Shown one piece after another: positions 1 to 6,826 of a stretch of 37,950 nt of DNA. The stretch is from Pseudomonas sp. NFIX28 (GTDB taxonomy: Bacteria > Pseudomonadota > Gammaproteobacteria > Pseudomonadales > Pseudomonadaceae): positions 112,124-150,073 of the forward strand of contig NZ_FNPW01000001.1 in the NCBI RefSeq assembly GCF_900107395.1. The letters run 5' to 3'. Under the pieces are notes generated by a model that was given only the letters and a program-made list of their open reading frames with translations, searched no databases and was not told the DNA's origin. The stretch's first letter is position 1. The number at the start of each line of letters is the position of its first letter. The position numbers and the translations under genes are program-made.

Positions 1-187
1 ACGCGGATAGCCTGGCATTCTGCGTCGTTCTCGGGATTTTCGCGGGCAAGCCTCGCTCCTACGCGATTGCGCAGGCCCTGCTTTCGTAGGAGCGAAGCTT
101 GCTCGCGAAGCTCTTCAAGGCTCACGCGGATAGCCTGGCATTCTGCGTCGTTCTCGGGATTTTTCGCGGGCAAGCCTCGCTCCTACG
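1..187. repeat. REP sequences with a ~63-bp direct duplication
   Basis: The block at 1-63 recurs at 124-187 with one extra T, so it is a direct duplication. Each copy ends in the REP-like core CGCGGGCAAGCCTCGCTCCT (41-60 and 165-184). Between them, 85-108 carries an inverted version (CGTAGGAGCGAAGCTTGCTC and onward). Inverted pairs of such cores are the REP doublet (REPIN) layout common in Pseudomonas intergenic DNA, where they are mobilised in trans by RAYT transposases. The array probably continues to the left of the window. No protein is supported here. Confidence 0.8.
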
Positions 188-225
188 GGGAGGGGAGGCG
201 TGTTGCGGGTAATCGGTGCGTGCCG

Positions 226-239
226 TTGATGGCGATCAA
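226..239 (+). promoter_or_regulatory. ANR/FNR box upstream of pdxH
   Basis: TTGATGGCGATCAA matches the ANR/FNR/DNR consensus TTGAT-N4-ATCAA at all ten fixed positions. A -10-like CAGACT lies at 262-267, 29.5 bp from the box centre, which is the class II spacing and predicts a start near 274. It implies that the next gene is induced at low oxygen. ANR and DNR sites cannot be told apart by sequence. Confidence 0.8.
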
Positions 240-295
240 GGTTGTGGGGCGCGCGGCCTCGCAGACTGCGCAAAACCTCAACGGAGATCACCGTC

Positions 296-943
296 ATGCC
301 GCTTTCCCTGGCTCAGATGCGTCGTAACTACTGCCGCGATGGCTTGGCCGACGAGGCCGCGCCGGACGATCCGCTGCCGCTGTTTCGCCAGTGGTTGCAA
401 CAGGCCCGCGACACCGAGCAGGCGCCGGTGGAGGCCAACAGCATGTGCCTGGCCACCGTCGACGACCAGGGCCAGCCCCATTGCCGGGTGCTGCTGCTCA
501 AGGGCGTGAGCGAGGACGGCTTGACCTTTTTCGGCAACTACCAGAGCGCCAAGGGCCTGGAACTGGCGGCCAATCCCCAAGCCGCCATGACCTTCTTCTG
601 GCCGGCCCTGGAGCGCCAGGTGCGCATCGAGGGATCGGTGTCGCGGCTCGAGCCGCGGCTGTCGGATGTATATTTCGATTCGCGCTCCCTGGCCAGTCGC
701 CTGGGTGCCTGGGCGTCGCCGCAGAGCCAGCCGCTGGCCGACCGCTTGCAGCTGGAATCCTTGCTGGCCAGCGTCACCAGCCGTTTCGACGGCCAGCCGG
801 TGCCGCGCCCCGAACATTGGGGCGGCTACTGCCTGCGCCCGCAGCGCATGGAGTTCTGGCAGGGCCGCAGCGACCGCCTGCACGACCGCCTGGATTACCG
901 CTTGCAACAAGGCGCCTGGCATCACGCCCGGCTGGCGCCCTGA
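296..943 (+). CDS. pdxH: Pyridoxamine/pyridoxine 5'-phosphate oxidase, divergent PdxH
   Basis: 215 residues, the usual PdxH length. The family enzyme oxidises PNP or PMP to pyridoxal 5'-phosphate with FMN, normally giving the electrons to O2. Visible family features are the N-terminal MRRNY segment, the RVLLLKG stretch, the [14 protein letters not shown] flavin-binding strand, [11 protein letters not shown], and the C-terminal substrate site [11 protein letters not shown] with the conserved R-x-H pair, ending in RLAP. The ATG at 296 follows a purine-rich CGGAGA; a longer reading from 242 has no better site. Compared from memory with the usual pseudomonad PdxH, the sequence is clearly divergent ([20 protein letters not shown] in place of the common version), so it may be a second copy. 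It stands behind an ANR box beside molybdenum-cofactor and nitrate genes, which is odd for an O2-dependent enzyme. Confidence 0.88.
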   Translation: MPLSLAQMRRNYCRDGLADEAAPDDPLPLFRQWLQQARDTEQAPVEANSMCLATVDDQGQPHCRVLLLKGVSEDGLTFFGNYQSAKGLELAANPQAAMTFFWPALERQVRIEGSVSRLEPRLSDVYFDSRSLASRLGAWASPQSQPLADRLQLESLLASVTSRFDGQPVPRPEHWGGYCLRPQRMEFWQGRSDRLHDRLDYRLQQGAWHHARLAP

Positions 944-962
944 GCCGGTGGTAGCCACGAGG

Positions 963-978
963 TACCTCCTTGGAGGAA
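963..978. promoter_or_regulatory. NarL-type 7-2-7 box upstream of moaB
   Basis: TACCTCCTTGGAGGAA is an inverted pair of heptamers (TACCTCC and the reverse of TTCCTCC) separated by 2 bp. This is the 7-2-7 geometry bound by NarL, and the same pattern recurs at three other control sites in the window. A TATCTC hexamer at 1014-1019 could be the -10. No ANR box is visible between pdxH and moaB, so nitrate control without direct oxygen control is inferred. Confidence 0.6.
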
Positions 979-1039
979 TAGGTTCGCCGGCGGTTTCGGT
1001 TCAGGCTGGGGCCTATCTCATTCACGGGAAGGCTTGGAT

Positions 1040-1606
1040 ATGGCCCATCTGGCGCAACGTACGTTTCAACCCCTGAACATCGCCGTGCTGACCATCAGCG
1101 ATACCCGCACCCTGCAGACCGACACCTCGGGGCAGACCCTCAGCGACCTGCTGCAGGCCGCCGGCCATGTGCTGGTCGATCGCGGCCTGGTGCCGGACGA
1201 CATCTACCAGATCCGCGCCCGCGTCTCGCAGTGGATCGCCGACCCCGAGGTGCAGGTGGTGCTGATGACCGGCGGCACCGGCTTCACCGCGCGGGACAAC
1301 ACGCCGCAGGCGGTACTGCCGCTGCTGGACAAGCAGGTGGACGGTTTCGGCGAGCTGTTCCGCCAGGTGTCGCTGCAGGAAATCGGCATGTCCAGCCTGC
1401 AATCGCGGGCCCTGGCCGGGCTCAGCAACGGCGTGCTGGTGTGTTGCGTGCCGGGCTCGCCGGGCGCCTGCCGCACCGCCTGGAACAGCATCCTGCGCGA
1501 GCAACTGGATAGCCGCACCGGCCCCTGCAATTTCGCCCCGCACCTCAAACCGCAGCCCCATAAGGAGCCAGGGCAGCATATCGAGGCCTGTGGGGTGCGG
1601 CCGTGA
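1040..1606 (+). CDS. moaB: Molybdenum cofactor biosynthesis protein MoaB
   Basis: 188 residues of the MoaB/MogA fold. The family adenylylates molybdopterin before metal insertion by MoeA, although in bacteria with MogA the exact share of MoaB is less clear. Family motifs are AVLTISDTR near the N-terminus, the LMTGGTGFTARD substrate loop, GFGELFR, a serine- and glycine-rich GSPGACRTAWN loop, and the characteristic tail GPCNFAPHL. The ATG at 1040 is 7 nt after GGGAAGG; the in-frame TTG at 1034 would overlap that site, so it was not chosen. The stop overlaps the GTG start of moeA (GTGA), indicating translational coupling. A NarL-type box 62-77 bp upstream suggests nitrate control, in line with the demand for cofactor by NarG. 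Confidence 0.93.
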   Translation: MAHLAQRTFQPLNIAVLTISDTRTLQTDTSGQTLSDLLQAAGHVLVDRGLVPDDIYQIRARVSQWIADPEVQVVLMTGGTGFTARDNTPQAVLPLLDKQVDGFGELFRQVSLQEIGMSSLQSRALAGLSNGVLVCCVPGSPGACRTAWNSILREQLDSRTGPCNFAPHLKPQPHKEPGQHIEACGVRP

Positions 1607-2838
1607 CCGGCTGTGGCTGCGACAGCGGCCAACTGATCCCGGTGGACCAGGCCATCGCCCATCTGCTGGACCAGGTGCCGCCACCGCCCACGACTCAGAG
1701 CATCGCGCTGGAGCAGGCCCTGGGCCGGGTGCTGGCGGTGGACATTCATTCGCCGCTGAACCTGCCCGGCTGGGACAACAGCGCCATGGACGGCTACGCC
1801 TTGCGCGCCGCCGACCTGCCGCCCAACGGTGGCTACCTGGGCCTGGGCGGGCGGATTGCCGCCGGGCAGGCGGCACAGGTTGCCTTGCCGCCAGGGCAGG
1901 TGGTGCGCATCTTCACCGGCGCGCCCTTGCCGCCGGGGGCCGATACGGTGGTGCCCCAGGAGAGCTGCCGGGTCGAGGGCGGGCAGGTCTGGTTGCCGCC
2001 GGCGACCGTGGGCGATCACGTGCGCAAGCAGGGCGAGGAGGTTGCTCGCGGCGCTCTGTTGCTCAAGGCCGGCAAGCGCCTGCGCGCCCAGGAATTGGGC
2101 TTGCTGGCCGCGGCCGGGATTGCCCGGGTCGAAGTCTACCGGCCGTTGCGCGTGTGCCTGCTGAGCAGCGGCGACGAGCTGCGCGAACCCGGCCAGCCCC
2201 TGGCGCCGGGGCAGATCTACAACAGCAACCGCTATTGCCTGTCGGCGCTGTTGCGCGGCTGGGGCGTCGAGGTGCACGACTACGGGGTCATGGCCGACGA
2301 GCTGGCGGCCAGCCGGCACGCCTTGAGCCTGGCCTCGTCGGAGTGCGACCTGCTGCTGACCTCGGGCGGGGTTTCGGTCGGCGAGGAAGACCACCTCAAG
2401 CAGGCGATCGAGGAACTCGGCCACGTGGATTTCTGGCGCCTGGCGATCCAGCCGGGCAAGCCCCTGGCCTTTGGCGCCGTGGCCGGCAAGCCGTGGCTCG
2501 GCATGCCCGGCAACCCCTCGGCGGCGCTGGTGACCGCGCTGGTGGTGGTGCGGCCGTTCCTGCTGCGGGCCCAGGGTGTGCTGGATGTGCTGCCGCGGCC
2601 CATGGCGTTGCCGGCGGGTTTCGAGTGGTTGCAGCGCAACCGTCGCCGCCAGTACCTGCGGGCCCGCCTGGTGCCCGGCGAGGACGGCCAGGTCTGCGTG
2701 CAACCGCACCCGCAGCAAAGCTCGGCGATGCTCAGCGCCGCCTGTTGGGCCGATGGCCTGGCGCTGGTGGAAGGCGAGCGCCGGGTGCAGCTGGGCGAGC
2801 CGGTGCCGTTCCTGTCGTTCGCCGAACTGATGCAATGA
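1603..2838 (+). CDS. moeA: Molybdopterin molybdenumtransferase MoeA
   Basis: 411 residues, the same size as E. coli MoeA. It inserts molybdate into adenylylated molybdopterin to give active Mo cofactor in the cytoplasm. Landmarks in order are the WDNSAMDGYA loop of the N-terminal domain, IFTGAPLPPGADTVVP, the GDHVRKQGEE segment, SSGDEL, the MogA-like TSGGVSVGEEDHL loop, PGKPLAFG, and MPGNPSAA in the catalytic domain, followed by the C-terminal beta domain. The N-terminus carries an unusual CGC motif (MTGCGCD). Translation probably starts at GTG 1603, overlapping the moaB stop. The pair supplies the bis-MGD pathway for nitrate reductase encoded downstream; no promoter of its own is visible. 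Confidence 0.95.
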   Translation: MTGCGCDSGQLIPVDQAIAHLLDQVPPPPTTQSIALEQALGRVLAVDIHSPLNLPGWDNSAMDGYALRAADLPPNGGYLGLGGRIAAGQAAQVALPPGQVVRIFTGAPLPPGADTVVPQESCRVEGGQVWLPPATVGDHVRKQGEEVARGALLLKAGKRLRAQELGLLAAAGIARVEVYRPLRVCLLSSGDELREPGQPLAPGQIYNSNRYCLSALLRGWGVEVHDYGVMADELAASRHALSLASSECDLLLTSGGVSVGEEDHLKQAIEELGHVDFWRLAIQPGKPLAFGAVAGKPWLGMPGNPSAALVTALVVVRPFLLRAQGVLDVLPRPMALPAGFEWLQRNRRRQYLRARLVPGEDGQVCVQPHPQQSSAMLSAACWADGLALVEGERRVQLGEPVPFLSFAELMQ

Positions 2839-2844
2839 GCGCAA

Positions 2845-2858
2845 TTGATTGCGGTCAA
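2845..2858 (+). promoter_or_regulatory. ANR/FNR box and class II promoter for ubiUVT
   Basis: TTGATTGCGGTCAA differs from TTGAT-N4-ATCAA at one position. A TAGACT hexamer at 2880-2885 begins 28.5 bp from the box centre, predicting a transcript start near 2893, about 78 nt before ubiU. The box begins 6 bp past the moeA stop codon. Low-oxygen activation of the ubiquinone genes is inferred. Confidence 0.75.
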
Positions 2859-2970
2859 GGCCGTGGCTGCCGGCCTGGCTAGACTGGCAGCGCCTTTCCG
2901 ATCGCTGCGCACTGGTTGGCGAGACGCAGCGCACGCGCCGTCCAGGCGCGCTCCCTGATGAGGATCCCCC

Positions 2971-3966
2971 ATGCAACTGGTCTGTCCCGCAGGCAACCTG
3001 CCTGCGCTCAAAGCGGCGGTGCGCCAAGGCGCCGATGCCGTCTACGTGGGCTTTCGCGATGACACCAATGCCCGGCATTTCGCCGGCCTGAACATGGACG
3101 ACAAGCAGTTCGACGCGGCGGTCGCGCACATTCGCCAGCACCAACGCAAACTCTATGTCGCGGTCAACACCTACCCCCAGCCCCAGGGCTGGGAGCGTTG
3201 GCAGCGGGCGGTGGACCGCGCCGCCGATCATGGCATCGATGCGCTGATCGCCGCCGATCCGGGTGTCCTGGCCTATGCCAGCCAGCGCCATCCGCAATTG
3301 AACCTGCACCTCTCAGTGCAGGGCTCGGCGACCAACGCCAGCGCCCTGGCGTTCTACGCCCAGCACTACAACATCCGCCGCGCCGTGCTGCCCCGGGTGT
3401 TGTCGCTGGCCCAGGTGCGCCAGGTGGCGGCCAGCAGCACGGTGCCGATCGAGGTGTTCGCCTTTGGCAGCCTGTGCATCATGGCCGAAGGGCGTTGCCA
3501 CCTGTCTTCCTACATCACCGGCGAGTCGCCGAACCTGTGCGGCGTCTGCTCGCCGGCCAAGGCGGTGCGCTGGAGCGAGGATGCCGAAGGCTTGAGTGCG
3601 CGCCTCAGCGAAGTCTTGATCGACCGCTACACCGCTGACGAGGCGGCCGGCTACCCGACCCTGTGCAAGGGCCGGTTCCTGGTCGAGGGCAAGCGCTTCC
3701 ATGCCCTGGAGGAACCCACCAGCCTCGACACCCTGGACCTGTTGCCGGAGCTTGCGGCCATTGGCGTCGAGGCGGTGAAGATCGAAGGCCGCCAGCGCAG
3801 CCCGGCCTATGTCGAGCAGGTCACCCGGGTCTGGCGCGCGGCGCTGGATGCCCATCGCGCCGCGCCGGCGAGCTTCGCGGTCAAGGCGCAGTGGCGCCAG
3901 GTGCTGGCCGGTTTGTCCGAGGGCAGCCAGACCACCCTGGGTGCCTACCACCGATCATGGCAATGA
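2971..3966 (+). CDS. ubiU: O2-independent ubiquinone biosynthesis protein UbiU (U32 family)
   Basis: 331 residues. UbiU with UbiV forms a [4Fe-4S] complex that hydroxylates ubiquinone precursors without O2. The family was formerly annotated as U32 peptidase (YhbU). The cysteines are at 169, 176, 193 and 232, the same numbers as the cluster ligands of E. coli UbiU; an extra Cys lies at 190. Other U32 features are the N-terminal LVCPAGNL, the GADAVYVGF segment, and VEAVKIEGRQRSP. The ATG at 2971 follows GAGGATCCCC. ubiV starts 10 bp downstream. Placement beside nitrate reductase and under an ANR box fits the need for ubiquinone during denitrification, as shown for the P. aeruginosa homologues. 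Confidence 0.95.
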   Translation: MQLVCPAGNLPALKAAVRQGADAVYVGFRDDTNARHFAGLNMDDKQFDAAVAHIRQHQRKLYVAVNTYPQPQGWERWQRAVDRAADHGIDALIAADPGVLAYASQRHPQLNLHLSVQGSATNASALAFYAQHYNIRRAVLPRVLSLAQVRQVAASSTVPIEVFAFGSLCIMAEGRCHLSSYITGESPNLCGVCSPAKAVRWSEDAEGLSARLSEVLIDRYTADEAAGYPTLCKGRFLVEGKRFHALEEPTSLDTLDLLPELAAIGVEAVKIEGRQRSPAYVEQVTRVWRAALDAHRAAPASFAVKAQWRQVLAGLSEGSQTTLGAYHRSWQ

Positions 3967-3976
3967 GGAATTAACG

Positions 3977-4867
3977 ATGAAACTCAGCCTGGGCCCCGTC
4001 CTGTTCTATTGGGACAAAGAACAACTGGGGCGCTTTTATGCCGAGATGTCGGCCTTGCCCCTGGATGTGATTTACCTGGGGGAAACCGTGTGCTCCAAAC
4101 GCCGGGCGCTGTCCCTGGACCAGTGGCTGGGCCTGGGGCGCGAATTGCAGGGCTGCACGTCGGCGCAGATCGTGCTCTCCAGCCTGACCCTGATCGAGGC
4201 CGCCTCGGAGCTGTCGAGCCTGCGCCGGCTGTGCGACAACGGCGAGCTGTTGGTGGAGGCCAACGACATGGGCGCGGTGCAGTTCCTCGCCGAGCGCAAG
4301 CTGCCCTTCGTGGCCGGCCCGGCCCTCAACCTGTACAACGGCCACGCCCTGGCGCAGCTGCAAGCCTGCGGAATGATCCGCTGGGTGCCGCCGGTGGAAT
4401 GCTCGGCGGCGCTGATCCGCGCGGTGCTCGAACAGATGCGCGAACTGGGGCAGGCGCTGCCCGAGGTCGAAGTCTTTGCCTACGGGCATTTGCCCCTGGC
4501 CTATTCGGCGCGCTGCTTTACCGCCCGGGCGCAGAACCGGCCCAAGGACGACTGCCAGTTCTGCTGCATCCAGTACCCCGATGGCCTGGCGCTGAGCAGC
4601 CAGGAGGGCCAGGCGTTGTTCACCCTCAATGGCATCCAGACCTTGTCGGCGGAGGTCACCAACCTGCTGGCGGACTATGCCGGGCTGGTGGCCTGCGGCG
4701 CCGACCTGTTGCGCCTGAGCCCGCGGGCCCAGGGCATGGGCGAGGTGATCGAGGCCTATCAGCGGGTGCGCCAGGGCGCGACGCCGCCGGTGTTCGTCGA
4801 GGGCTGCAACGGCTACTGGCATGGCCAGGCCGGCATGTTGCGAGTCGAGGAGGTGGGCCTGTGTTGA
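3977..4867 (+). CDS. ubiV: O2-independent ubiquinone biosynthesis protein UbiV (U32 family)
   Basis: 296 residues, the second U32-type subunit of the UbiUV hydroxylation complex. Cys39, Cys180, Cys193 and Cys197 coincide in number with the E. coli UbiV cluster ligands; an additional Cys196 makes a CQFCC motif. The N-terminus (LSLGPVLFYW) and the VIYLGETVCSKRR segment are typical. The chosen ATG at 3977 begins the conserved MKLSLGP; a longer open frame from 3809 lies inside ubiU and is not used. The gene follows ubiU by 10 bp and overlaps the probable GTG of ubiT by 7 nt, so the three are a single ANR-controlled unit. Confidence 0.94.
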   Translation: MKLSLGPVLFYWDKEQLGRFYAEMSALPLDVIYLGETVCSKRRALSLDQWLGLGRELQGCTSAQIVLSSLTLIEAASELSSLRRLCDNGELLVEANDMGAVQFLAERKLPFVAGPALNLYNGHALAQLQACGMIRWVPPVECSAALIRAVLEQMRELGQALPEVEVFAYGHLPLAYSARCFTARAQNRPKDDCQFCCIQYPDGLALSSQEGQALFTLNGIQTLSAEVTNLLADYAGLVACGADLLRLSPRAQGMGEVIEAYQRVRQGATPPVFVEGCNGYWHGQAGMLRVEEVGLC

Positions 4868-5355
4868 GTGGATCATCCCCGCGCCAATCGAGCCGCAAGG
4901 CGTGGCTGCTGCGCGGCGCCGACCGCGTGCTGCCGCTGCTGCGGCGGGTACCGTTCGGCGTGCAGCGCCTGGCCTTGCAGCAAGGGCTCAACCGCTGCCT
5001 GGCCGAGCCATTGCGCGCCGGCGAGTTCGACCTGTTGCGCCGGCGCTGGCTGTGCCTGCGGATTCCCGACCTGGGCCTGGCCTGGTACGTGACCCGCGAG
5101 CGCGACGGCCTGCGCATTGCCGAACGGGCCCGGGCCGACGTGACCATCAGCGGCAATTGGCGCGAGTTCCTGCTGTTGGCCAGCCGCCAGGAAGACCCGG
5201 ACACGCTGTTCTTTCGCCGGCGCCTGGTGATCGAGGGCGACACCGAACTGGGCCTGACCCTGAAGAACCTGATCGACAGCCTCGACCCGGACGTGCTGCC
5301 GGCCTGGCTGTGGCGCAATCTGGAGCGGGCGGGGAAGGGGTTGGCGGCGGGCTGA
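4861..5355 (+). CDS. ubiT: Ubiquinone biosynthesis accessory factor UbiT (SCP2 domain)
   Basis: 164 residues, close to E. coli UbiT (174). UbiT is the SCP2 lipid-binding partner needed for O2-independent ubiquinone synthesis, thought to present the hydrophobic intermediate to UbiUV. The SCP2 segment runs from about residue 55 to 145 (RWLCLRIPDLGLAWYV, then ADVTISGNWREFLLLASRQ, and RRLVIEGDTELGLTLKNLI). An amphipathic, Arg- and Leu-rich N-terminal region (LLRGADRVLPLLRRVPFGVQ) matches the family. Start: GTG at 4861 is 7 nt after GAGGAGG; TTG 4864 is the alternative. It overlaps ubiV. A strong hairpin at 5358-5400 follows. Confidence 0.9.
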   Translation: MLSGSSPRQSSRKAWLLRGADRVLPLLRRVPFGVQRLALQQGLNRCLAEPLRAGEFDLLRRRWLCLRIPDLGLAWYVTRERDGLRIAERARADVTISGNWREFLLLASRQEDPDTLFFRRRLVIEGDTELGLTLKNLIDSLDPDVLPAWLWRNLERAGKGLAAG

Positions 5356-5357
5356 AG

Positions 5358-5400
5358 CCGCTGGTGCCGACCGCCCAGGAACGGCGGTCGGCCCCAGCGG
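5358..5400. terminator. Hairpin between convergent ubiT and the GNAT gene
   Basis: CCGCTGG (5358-5364) and GCCGACCGCC (5366-5375) pair with GGCGGTCGGC (5383-5392) and CCAGCGG (5394-5400) around a 7-nt loop. This long GC-rich stem fills the gap between two converging genes. There is no U tract on either strand, so it may act as a weak bidirectional terminator or a 3'-end stabiliser. Confidence 0.6.
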
Positions 5401-5403
5401 TGC

Positions 5404-5892
5404 CTAGAGTTGCAGCGACCAGAATTCCTGGTCGAAATTCTTGCCGTAGGCCTTCTGGCCTGGCGTCACCTCGGTCATTTGGAAGCCGAGGCGCGCATAC
5501 AGCGCCCGTGCATCGACCAGGCAGCTGTAGGTTTCCAGCTGCACCTGGGCAAACGAGTGCGCGCGGGCATGCTCGAGGGCGAGTTCGAGCATTGCCCGCC
5601 CGGCGCCTAGACCCCGGTGCTGCGGCAAAACCAGCACGAAGTTGAGAAATGCCACGCCGCCGGGGCGCTCCGATATCGCGATCGAGGCCACGGGCCGGTC
5701 TTCTATCACGCCCACCCAGATGCGGTTGAATGGGCTTGGCCATTGGAGGAAGGCGCGCATCTTGTCGGCGATGTTGTCCTGGAAGCGCCTGTCAAAGCCG
5801 AACTCCGTGGCATAGACGTCGCCATGCGCGGCGACGATCCACGAATGATCGTCCTGTTGTGCGACACGCACCGTCAATTCTTTAGCCGTCAC
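5404..5892 (-). CDS. GNAT-family N-acetyltransferase, substrate unknown
   Basis: 162 residues with a GNAT fold: strand FLNFVLVLP followed by the acetyl-CoA loop QHRGLGAGRAM (motif A), then a helix with LELALEHAR, and the motif B region VDARALYARLGFQMTEV. The family transfers an acetyl group from acetyl-CoA to an amine; nothing here shows which. It converges on ubiT and lies in the same direction as dnr, with 127 bp between the dnr stop and its ATG. No ANR or NarL box was seen in front of it, so membership in the anaerobic regulon is not supported. Confidence 0.85.
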   Translation of the reverse strand: MTAKELTVRVAQQDDHSWIVAAHGDVYATEFGFDRRFQDNIADKMRAFLQWPSPFNRIWVGVIEDRPVASIAISERPGGVAFLNFVLVLPQHRGLGAGRAMLELALEHARAHSFAQVQLETYSCLVDARALYARLGFQMTEVTPGQKAYGKNFDQEFWSLQL

Positions 5893-5966
5893 CCGGGCCC
5901 CCTGTTGGTCTGGTGTGGTTTTGTCGTTCTTTTCGGCGTGGCGCCGCCTCGACCGTGCGCTGCAAC

Positions 5967-6020
5967 GCCGCTGGAGGGCGATTCAACCAGCCTGGCGGCG
6001 ATTGTTCCAGCGGCTTTTTT
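5967..6020. terminator. Inverted repeat with T6 next to the dnr stop
   Basis: GCCGCTGGA (5967-5975) is inverted-repeated as TCCAGCGGC (6006-6014), followed on the plus strand by TTTTTT (6015-6020), with a 30-nt loop. The T run faces rightward transcription although both flanking genes run leftward, so it would block read-through into dnr from the left rather than end dnr mRNA. Its function is uncertain. Confidence 0.3.
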
Positions 6021-6697
6021 CATCCGTGGTAGGCGGCCAGCTCGTCGACGCCGAGGATCCGGATGTTACGCCGCTGCATGGCGATCAGGCCGTTTTCCAC
6101 CAGCCGGTGGAGGATGCGCGAGAAGGTCTCCGGCTGGATGCCCAGCTTGGAGGCCACCAGGCGCTTGGACACTTGCAACACCACCTCGCCGCTGTGCGGG
6201 TCGCGTTCCTGCAACAGGAAGTTGACCACCCGCCGGCTGGCGCTGCCCAGGGTCAGGGTGTCGATGTCCTTGAGGCGCTGGTGCAGGTGCACGCTCATGC
6301 TCGCCAGGATCGCCAGGCAGACCTGCGGCTGGTCCTCCAGGGCATGGCGGTAATGGTTGCCGTCGATGCTGATCAGCACGCTGTCTTTCAGGGCGGTGGC
6401 GTTCACCGGGTAGAAGCGTGCCTGGCTGAACAGCAGGGCCTCGGCGAAGGTCTGCCCGGGCTGGATGATTTCCACCAGGTTCTCCTGGCCCTCGCCGGTG
6501 ATGCGGTACAGCTTGACCTGGCCGCTGACCAGCAGGAAAAAGCGCTTGGCCGGGTCGCCCTGGTGCATCAGGGTGCCGTGGCTGGCCAGGCGCCGGAGCA
6601 TGGCTTGGGCACAGACTTCTTCGAAGACCTTGTCCGGCAATTGGCTGAACAGATGATGGCGACGCAGCAACAGGACGATGGAAGGGTGGGTCAGCAT
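6020..6697 (-). CDS. dnr: CRP/FNR-family regulator of the DNR type
   Basis: 225 residues: a cyclic-nucleotide-like beta barrel (about 10-130), dimer helix (about 130-155) and winged helix-turn-helix (about 165-215). The recognition helix IQPETFSRILHRL contains the E-x-x-S-R residues that read TTGAT half-sites. The N-terminal cysteine cluster of ANR/FNR is missing; the two Cys present are scattered, so it should not hold an O2-sensing [4Fe-4S]. DNR proteins sense NO through haem and activate denitrification genes. Position beside narXL resembles DnrE of P. stutzeri. A strong GGAGG precedes the ATG at 6697. Upstream is a NarL-type box and no ANR box, so nitrate control is inferred. Confidence 0.88.
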   Translation of the reverse strand: MLTHPSIVLLLRRHHLFSQLPDKVFEEVCAQAMLRRLASHGTLMHQGDPAKRFFLLVSGQVKLYRITGEGQENLVEIIQPGQTFAEALLFSQARFYPVNATALKDSVLISIDGNHYRHALEDQPQVCLAILASMSVHLHQRLKDIDTLTLGSASRRVVNFLLQERDPHSGEVVLQVSKRLVASKLGIQPETFSRILHRLVENGLIAMQRRNIRILGVDELAAYHG

Positions 6698-6761
6698 GGC
6701 GTACCTCCGCTGCCGGCCATGGTAGGGCGCCAGGCGCCCAGGGCCTATGCCTCCGGCGGCT

Positions 6762-6777
6762 TACCTCCAAAGAGGCA
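6762..6777. promoter_or_regulatory. NarL-type 7-2-7 box upstream of dnr
   Basis: TACCTCCAAAGAGGCA has the 7-2-7 heptamer geometry and lies 65-80 bp upstream of the dnr start, between dnr and narL. Its right half is the beginning of a 17-bp tandem repeat (6771-6813). It would make dnr a NarL target. Confidence 0.55.
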
Positions 6778-6813
6778 AGCCGGGCGAAGAGGCAAGCCGG
6801 GCGAAGAGGCAAG
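6771..6813. repeat. 17-bp tandem repeat, 2.5 copies
   Basis: The unit AGAGGCAAGCCGGGCGA occupies 6771-6787 and 6788-6804 exactly, then its first 9 bases recur at 6805-6813. Each unit begins with AGAGGCA, the right heptamer of the adjacent NarL-type box, so copy number changes the number of half-sites. It lies in the 129-bp gap between narL and dnr. Confidence 0.85.
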
Positions 6814-6826
6814 GGGCAGGGCGTCT

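Noticed and set aside
1204..3309. Long minus-strand open frame of about 700 codons opposite moaB-moeA-ubiU
   Set aside because: It is a product of high GC content and third-position bias, crosses three well-supported genes, and has low-complexity His/Gln/Arg/Ala composition with no domain.
2971..4867. UbiU and UbiV as collagenase-type U32 peptidases
   Set aside because: The cluster cysteines match UbiU/UbiV in exact position and ubiT follows, so the ubiquinone role is better supported than proteolysis.
6702..6708. TACCTCC next to dnr as a NarL heptamer
   Set aside because: On the dnr strand it is the ribosome-binding GGAGG directly before the ATG, and it has no paired half-site.
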